Source: an uncultured Muribaculaceae bacterium
Lineage (GTDB): Bacteria; Bacteroidota; Bacteroidia; Bacteroidales; Muribaculaceae
Length of the DNA: 33,027 nucleotides
NCBI GenBank assembly: GCA_910585755.1
Contig: CAJUFH010000034.1
Span: 1 to 33,027, forward strand
Direction: 5' to 3'
Of the stretch, positions 14,825 through 19,475 are shown piece after piece. The notes beneath the pieces are model-generated. The model was not told the origin of the DNA. It made no database searches and saw nothing but the letters and a program-made list of their open reading frames with translations. Positions within the stretch are counted from its first letter, which is position 1; each line of letters opens with the position of its first letter. The position numbers and the translations under genes were made by a program.

Positions 14825-15728
14825 CACCATAGCAGCTTCTCAGCACCCGGGGCCCGCGCCCGAGAGCGCCGCAGAGTGGGGAGTATCCGTCGAGGATGCT
14901 CCCCGCGAGCCCTTTGCCCCCACAGGGGTATGCCTGGCCTGGGAAGCGCCGATGACCGCGGAAGAAAAAGCGCTGTACTCCACCCGCCCCCCCGAATGGG
15001 AGCGAGGCGTAGTAGGCACCCCGAGGGCCGTCACGGCGGGAACCGACCCGCAGGTTATGGGTATCATCGTCGGAGTGCTTGTGCTACTCGCGCTCAACAT
15101 GCGCCACATACGGCGCCTGTTCCACGCGCTCCCGCAGGACCTGTGGTCGCTTCGCCGCCGCGCCAACGTATTCGACGAGCACACCGCCAACGAGACCCGC
15201 TCGATATTCCTCCTGATCGCGCAACTGTGCGTGTTTTCCGCCGTCATGTTCCTGCTGTGGCTCGCGCCGAGGGGAAATACCGCCGGATTCGGATTGATCG
15301 GCCACGGAGCGACCCTTTCGTCGGCGATAGGATGGCTCACCGCGGCGACCGGGAGCTACTATCTTTTCCAGCTCGCGGCGGTAGGAACCGTCGGATACGC
15401 CTTCACCGACCCCCTGCGCTGCTCCCAGTGGCGCCGCGGGCTAAACGCCTCCTCCGTGCTGCTGGCGCAGTTAATCACAATTCCGATGCTCGTGGCTCTT
15501 TTCTATCCCGGGGCCACCGGGGCGATGCTCGCCGTATGCGCGGCATCCTATGTCGCGACCCGGCTCGTGTTCATAGCTAAAGGGTTCCGCATTTTTTACC
15601 GCGGACCTCTGTCGCTGGTGTATTTCATCCTGTACGTCGGGGCTCTCGAAATACTTCCGCCGGCTGCCCTGATCAGGATTGCCCGAGCCATATGCCGAGG
15701 CGAAATTGTCGGTTTTACAGTTTTTTAA
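14811..15728 (+). CDS. DUF4271 family integral membrane protein
   Basis: DUF4271 is a Bacteroidota-restricted membrane family of unknown function. The 305-residue product has a proline- and glutamate-rich, probably disordered N-terminus (about 1-80) and then six hydrophobic segments, including VMGIIVGVLVLLALNM, IFLLIAQLCVFSAVMFLLWL, and near the C-terminus VYFILYVGALEILPPAALI, the most conserved segment in relatives. It overlaps the 3' end of the Na/Pi transporter gene, so its translation is probably coupled. Its place just upstream of hemD and rnpA is, as far as I recall, a common order in Bacteroidales. No catalytic residue can be assigned. Confidence 0.8.
   Translation: MPAADTIAASQHPGPAPESAAEWGVSVEDAPREPFAPTGVCLAWEAPMTAEEKALYSTRPPEWERGVVGTPRAVTAGTDPQVMGIIVGVLVLLALNMRHIRRLFHALPQDLWSLRRRANVFDEHTANETRSIFLLIAQLCVFSAVMFLLWLAPRGNTAGFGLIGHGATLSSAIGWLTAATGSYYLFQLAAVGTVGYAFTDPLRCSQWRRGLNASSVLLAQLITIPMLVALFYPGATGAMLAVCAASYVATRLVFIAKGFRIFYRGPLSLVYFILYVGALEILPPAALIRIARAICRGEIVGFTVF
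15694..15726 (+). terminator. Possible weak terminator at the end of DUF4271
   Basis: GCCGA (15694-15698) can pair with TCGGT (15709-15713), including one G-U pair, and the following sequence TTTACAGTTTTTT is U-rich. It overlaps the last codons of DUF4271. The stem is short and the U run interrupted, so this is tentative. Confidence 0.3.
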
Positions 15729-15762
15729 TGAGGGAATTAGCCGGAATCTTTGGAAAATTTCG

Positions 15763-15770
15763 TAACTTTG
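15763..15770 (+). promoter_or_regulatory. -7 promoter box for the hemD-rnpA-yidD-tatD run
   Basis: TAACTTTG followed by C is an exact TAnnTTTG box. The predicted start near 15776 leaves an unusually long leader of about 137 bases before the hemD GTG. The leader contains a nine-codon frame (ATG at 15832, stop at 15856-15858). Confidence 0.55.
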
Positions 15771-15913
15771 CGCGTTGAAAATACCGGTCAAGATATTTAA
15801 GCAAGCAAAGTCTCCAATTCAGGCTTACTTAATGAATCTCACACCGCTAATCAGTTAAATTCATCAACCCGATTGAGAAATTTAACATAGGGTTGACAAT
15901 TCAGCTCATTATC

Positions 15914-16678
15914 GTGAAAGTAAAGAAGATTTTAGTATCGCAGCCTAAGCCTACTTCCGACAAATCACCCTACTATGACATCGCCGAGCGCTACGGCGCC
16001 GAGGTGGTTTTCCGCCCGTTTATCAAAGTCGAGGGGTTGTCGGCCCGCGAGTTCCGCCAGCAGAAAATCAACATCGCCGACTACACGGCTGTAATTTTCA
16101 CAGCGCGCACCGCGATTGACCATTTCTTCCGCCTTTGCGAGGAGATGCGAATCTCGATTCCCGACACGATGAAATATTTCTGCACGACCGAGGCAATCGC
16201 CCTCTACCTGCAGAAATACATCGTCTACCGCAAGCGCAAAATCTTCCACGGTCTTACCGGCAAACTCGACGAGCTTATCCCATACCTCACGAAACATAAC
16301 AAGGAAAAATTCCTGTTCGCGGTCTCCGACGTTCACAACGGTGCCCCCAACGTGCTCGACCAGTGCGGCATCGACTACACCAAAGCAGTAATGTACCGCA
16401 CCGTCAGCAACGACTTCTCCCCTGAGGAGAAATTCGACTACGACATGCTCCTGTTCTTCTCCCCCGCCGGAATCGACGCGTTGCTGAAGAACTTCCCCGA
16501 ATTTAAGGAAGGACAGGGAGACGTCCGCATCGGATGCCTCGGCGCGGCTACCGCGAAAGCCGTAAAAGACGCCGGACTACGCCTCGACCTCGAGGCCCCC
16601 AACCCCAAAGCGCCCTCAATCACGGCCGCCCTCGACCTCTTCCTCAAAGAGAACCAGGATTCCACCGAAAAAGAATAA
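15914..16678 (+). CDS. hemD: Uroporphyrinogen-III synthase family protein
   Basis: The family closes hydroxymethylbilane to uroporphyrinogen III. The 254-residue product has the two-lobe HemD pattern: KILVSQPKP at the N-terminus, AVIFTARTAIDHFF (first lobe), FLFAVSD (about residue 136), a second-lobe LLFFSPAGIDALL and a C-terminal IGCLGAATAKAVKDAGL. The GTG at 15914 is chosen because VKVKKILVSQPKP matches the usual start in Bacteroidales; a TTG seven codons upstream is less likely. No other tetrapyrrole gene is in the window, and many gut Bacteroidales cannot make haem de novo, so the true substrate or pathway is uncertain. It is 26 bp upstream of rnpA. Confidence 0.85.
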   Translation: MKVKKILVSQPKPTSDKSPYYDIAERYGAEVVFRPFIKVEGLSAREFRQQKINIADYTAVIFTARTAIDHFFRLCEEMRISIPDTMKYFCTTEAIALYLQKYIVYRKRKIFHGLTGKLDELIPYLTKHNKEKFLFAVSDVHNGAPNVLDQCGIDYTKAVMYRTVSNDFSPEEKFDYDMLLFFSPAGIDALLKNFPEFKEGQGDVRIGCLGAATAKAVKDAGLRLDLEAPNPKAPSITAALDLFLKENQDSTEKE

Positions 16679-16704
16679 GGACAGACCCCAAACCGCTTCC
16701 CGTC

Positions 16705-17136
16705 GTGAAAACCTATGGCTTAGGAAAATCCCACAAGCTATGCTCGCAGACAGCCATCGACCGGCTTTTCAGCCAGGCCAATGGCTGTCGCAGCGCTTTG
16801 GCCTACCCACTCCGCGCCGTATGGAGCGCCGAGGGTGTACGCCGCCGCGAGGCCGACGAGCCGTTGAAATTCATGATTTCCGTACCGAAGAAGAAGGTAC
16901 GCAAAGCGGTTGACAGGGTACTGATGCGCCGTCGCATACGCGAGGCATACCGCCTGCGCCGCCCGGCAGCCGCTACGGAACCATTGGCGGCGACCGATAT
17001 AGTATTCGTCTACGTCGCGCAAGGGACGGAACCGTATGCCCGTGTCGACGGTGCAATGAAGCGCCTGCTGAAAAAAATCGCGGTTCCCGCCGCTGAAACC
17101 CACTCTCCCGACGATGCCGCAGCCGGACAGCAATAG
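16705..17136 (+). CDS. rnpA: Ribonuclease P protein component
   Basis: RnpA is the protein subunit of RNase P, which trims tRNA 5' leaders. The 143-residue product begins at GTG 16705 (VKTYGLGKSHKLCSQTAIDRLFSQ). It has the LGKSHKL-type N-terminal motif, the strand FMISVPKKKVRKAVDR and the RNA-binding RNR-like motif VLMRRRIREAYRLRR, the Bacteroidota variant of the family signature. The pI is strongly basic in the core. It overlaps yidD by 23 bp, the classic rnpA-yidD arrangement. Confidence 0.93.
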   Translation: MKTYGLGKSHKLCSQTAIDRLFSQANGCRSALAYPLRAVWSAEGVRRREADEPLKFMISVPKKKVRKAVDRVLMRRRIREAYRLRRPAAATEPLAATDIVFVYVAQGTEPYARVDGAMKRLLKKIAVPAAETHSPDDAAAGQQ

Positions 17137-17368
17137 CAACTGGTCGTTGTCGAAGATTCTCGCCGCGCCGCTGATAGTGTGCGTCAAGTTCTACCGATAC
17201 TGCATATCCCCGATGTTCCCCGCCGCCTGCCGGTTCACCCCGACCTGCTCCGAATACGCCCTTGAAGCGCTCCGCCGCCACGGCCCCATCAAAGGCTTGT
17301 GGCTATCCGTAAAACGCATTTCGCGCTGCCATCCCTGGGGAGGCAGCGGCTACGACCCGGTGCCATGA
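17114..17368 (+). CDS. yidD: Membrane protein insertion efficiency factor YidD
   Basis: YidD is a small membrane-associated protein that aids YidC-dependent insertion. The 84-residue product has an amphipathic N-terminal segment (LSKILAAPLIVCVKFYRY), the invariant motif CRFTPTCSEYA at 39-49 and the second signature RCHPWGGSGYDPVP at 71-84, where the protein ends. The start ATG at 17114 lies inside rnpA. The stop codon overlaps the tatD start as ATGA. Gene order and length are exactly as expected. Confidence 0.95.
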   Translation: MPQPDSNSNWSLSKILAAPLIVCVKFYRYCISPMFPAACRFTPTCSEYALEALRRHGPIKGLWLSVKRISRCHPWGGSGYDPVP

Positions 17369-17925
17369 TTCCCCCTCTACCCGAACGGCTGCGCGGTCTC
17401 AGGGACATACATACCCACCGCCGCGAAAACAACCCTGCGGCACTCGTGTCCCTTCTGCCGGAAGAAGCAGCCGAATTTGCGGCCACACGACCCGACACGC
17501 TTTTCTCCGCCGGCATACATCCATGGGAGCCTTACATCTCCCCTGAAGAGGAAGAGAAGCGTTTCGCGGTCCTCTCAGCCGCTCTTCTCCCCCACAATGC
17601 CGCGGCCATAGGGGAAACAGGCTTGGATGCGCTCAAAGGCCCTGACGCGGCAATCCAGGAAGCGCGTTTCCGCCGCCATATTGCGCTCAGCGAGAGCCTG
17701 GGTCTCCCTCTGGTAATCCATCTCGTCAAAGCGCAGCAACAGCTTCTCGCCATCCGCAAGGAAGTGAGCCCCACCCAGCCCTGGATTATCCACGGCTTCC
17801 GCGGAAAGGCACAGCAAGCCTCCCAGCTCGCCAAAGCCGGGCTATACATCTCTTTCGGAGAACATTTCAACCCCGCGGCGCTTGCCGCAGTCCCCGCCTC
17901 GCAGCGCCTCGCCGAAACCGACTAG
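17365..17925 (+). CDS. TatD family metal-dependent hydrolase, C-terminally truncated
   Basis: TatD enzymes are TIM-barrel, two-metal deoxyribonucleases or hydrolases. The 186-residue product has every expected metal ligand: H16 and H18 (DIHTH), E84 (GETGLD), H119 (VIHLV), H143 (IIHGF) and D186 (ETD). D186 is the last residue; a TAG follows directly. In relatives the protein continues ETDES and about 35-40 further residues forming the last barrel helices, and translation beyond the TAG gives SPLPIDAI in the same frame, so the TAG most simply replaces a Glu codon. A larger frame starts at 17299, but the ATG at 17365, overlapping the yidD stop, is the natural start. Activity of the shortened protein is doubtful. 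Confidence 0.85.
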   Translation: MIPPLPERLRGLRDIHTHRRENNPAALVSLLPEEAAEFAATRPDTLFSAGIHPWEPYISPEEEEKRFAVLSAALLPHNAAAIGETGLDALKGPDAAIQEARFRRHIALSESLGLPLVIHLVKAQQQLLAIRKEVSPTQPWIIHGFRGKAQQASQLAKAGLYISFGEHFNPAALAAVPASQRLAETD

Positions 17926-18021
17926 TCCCCCCTCCCGATCGATGCAATCACCGTCTCCCACGCCCAAGCCCTCCGCTAATCTATATTATACGACCTCGTC
18001 GAGGCCGTTCCCCGGAGATGA
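17926..18021 (+). pseudogene. Decayed 3' end of tatD
   Basis: Reading on in the tatD frame gives SPLPIDAITVSHAQALR, a TAA at 17977-17979, then SILYDLVEAVPRR before a TGA at 18019-18021. The first part matches the usual TatD continuation ES(P/T)LPI-E-I and the second resembles its closing helix. Two stop codons in a recognisable tail indicate genuine decay, not a single read error. Confidence 0.6.
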
Positions 18022-18080
18022 CACAGATACACACAGCCATCGCGACCTACGGCCGCTCGGCAATGTGCTATAAATACATC

Positions 18081-18183
18081 GCGCCTCCGGCGCTTACCTG
18101 CGTCTTCGCCGCATATACATATTATTTATCTTATTATTTATCTTTTCTATCGCAGAATGATACCTCAAAAGCGGCGAAGCCGC
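18081..18183. repeat. Short palindromes and a 12-bp tandem duplication
   Basis: GCGCCTCCGGCGC (18081-18093) and GCGGCGAAGCCGC (18171-18183) are perfect 5-bp stems with three-base loops. Between them ATTATTTATCTT occurs twice in tandem (18121-18132 and 18133-18144) within AT-rich DNA. On the minus strand the second palindrome is followed by TTTTGA and could serve as part of the prfB terminator. Confidence 0.6.
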
Positions 18184-18189
18184 GGCGTA

Positions 18190-18271
18190 ATTATAGCCCC
18201 AGGTCGAGCGACCACAGGGAGCGATGGCCTGGGGTATAAGCGCATTAATGGCGTGGGCTTCGGAGAAGTCC
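18190..18271. repeat. REP-like intergenic inverted repeat
   Basis: TATA-g-CCCCAGG (18192-18203) pairs with CCTGGGG-TATA (18228-18238), an 11-bp stem with one bulged base around a loop of about 24 bases that contains GAGCGACC and GGGAGCGA. A further hairpin GGGCTTC-GGA-GAAGTCC follows at 18255-18271 (7 bp with one G-T pair). Mixed short palindromes of this kind between convergent genes are typical of repetitive extragenic elements. Copy number elsewhere in the genome is unknown. Confidence 0.55.
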
Positions 18272-18288
18272 GCTAAAATTCCTTTTTA

Positions 18289-19404
18289 TTATTCATTGGT
18301 GCCGGCGAACTCCATCAGGTACGCCTTGATGAAGCCGTCGAGGTCGCCGTCCATCACGCCGCCGACATCCGAGGTCTGGTAGCCTGTGCGGTGGTCCTTC
18401 ACGCGGCGGTCGTCGAAGACGTACGAGCGGATCTGAGAACCCCATTCGATTTTCATCTTCCCGGCTTCCACCTTGGCCTGCTCCTCGAGGCGGTGGTTCA
18501 TCTCCTTCTCGTAGAGAATCGAGCGGAGGTGGCGCAGGGCGTTTTCGCGGTTTTTGGGCTGGTCGCGGGTCTCGGTGTTTTCAATCAGGATTTCCTCCTT
18601 CTCGCCGGTATAAGGGTCGGTGTACTGGTAGCGCAGACGCACGCCGGACTCCACCTTGTTGACGTTCTGACCACCCGCGCCACCTGAGCGGAACGTGTCC
18701 CACGACATAAGTGCCGGCTCGATTTTCACATCAATCGAATCATCGACCAGCGGGGTTACGAATACCGACGCGAACGAAGTCATACGCTTGCCCTGGGCGT
18801 TATACGGCGACACGCGCACCAGGCGGTGGACGCCGTTCTCGCTCTTCAGATAGCCGTATGCGAAATCACCCTCGACGTTTATAGTGCAGGACTTGATTCC
18901 GGCCTCGTCACCTTCAAGAAGGTTGGCCACGGAGGTCTTGTAGCCATGCTTCTCGCAATAGCGCAGGTACATACGCATAAGCATAGAGGCCCAGTCCTGG
19001 CTCTCGGTACCCCCGGCGCCGGAGTTAATCTTTATGACGACATCCATGCTGTCCTCCTCGCGGCGAAGCATGTTGCGAAGCTCGAGCGCCTCGATTTTCG
19101 ATAAGGCGTCGGCATAGAACGCGTCGAGTTCCTCCTCCGTAACGAGTTCTTCCTTATAGAAATCCCACGCGTTGGCAAGCTCGTCGACAGCCACCTCGAC
19201 ATCGTGATAACCGTTGACCCACGCCTGGAGGTCCTTGATTTTTTTCATCTGTGCCTGCGCCTCCTTCGGATGCTCCCAAAAGTCAGGCACATGGGTGCGC
19301 AGCTCCTCCTCCTCTATCTGGATTTTCTTGGAATCAATGTCGAGGTACTTTTTCAAGGCGTTCTTGCGTTCAATTGTCTCTTTAAGCTGTTCCTGTGTAA
19401 TCAT
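18289..19404 (-). CDS. prfB: Peptide chain release factor 2
   Basis: RF2 recognises UGA and UAA stop codons and triggers peptide release. The 371-residue product carries the catalytic GGQ at 244-246 (SGGAGGQNVNKVES) and the anticodon-region tripeptide at 199-201 as SPY instead of the canonical SPF. The N-terminal helices (MITQEQLKETIERKNALKKYLDID) align with other RF2 proteins. At KKYLDID, where many bacteria have an in-frame TGA and a +1 frameshift, the sequence reads TACCTCGACATT without interruption, so the autoregulatory frameshift is absent. The frame is open to 19485, but the extra 27 codons translate the repeat-rich spacer; the ATG at 19404 is the family start. It lies downstream of lptD. 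Confidence 0.96.
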   Translation of the reverse strand: MITQEQLKETIERKNALKKYLDIDSKKIQIEEEELRTHVPDFWEHPKEAQAQMKKIKDLQAWVNGYHDVEVAVDELANAWDFYKEELVTEEELDAFYADALSKIEALELRNMLRREEDSMDVVIKINSGAGGTESQDWASMLMRMYLRYCEKHGYKTSVANLLEGDEAGIKSCTINVEGDFAYGYLKSENGVHRLVRVSPYNAQGKRMTSFASVFVTPLVDDSIDVKIEPALMSWDTFRSGGAGGQNVNKVESGVRLRYQYTDPYTGEKEEILIENTETRDQPKNRENALRHLRSILYEKEMNHRLEEQAKVEAGKMKIEWGSQIRSYVFDDRRVKDHRTGYQTSDVGGVMDGDLDGFIKAYLMEFAGTNE

Positions 19405-19407
19405 TTG

Positions 19408-19458
19408 GTGAAAGGGGTGAAGACGGTGAAGAGTGAAAGGTGAAAGGTGAAGGGTGGA
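19408..19458 (-). repeat. Heptad-phased tandem repeat directly before the prfB start
   Basis: On the plus strand GTGAA recurs at 19408, 19417, 19426, 19433, 19440 and 19447, and as GTGGA at 19454: spacings of 9, 9, 7, 7, 7 and 7 bases. The mRNA strand is pyrimidine-rich (CTTTCAC units) and reaches to within three bases of the ATG. There is no Shine-Dalgarno sequence. Confidence 0.65.
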
Positions 19459-19475
19459 GAGGGAAAGGGAGAGCG

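Noticed and set aside
15893..15913. Seven extra N-terminal codons on hemD from a TTG
   Set aside because: The family N-terminus begins at the GTG at 15914.
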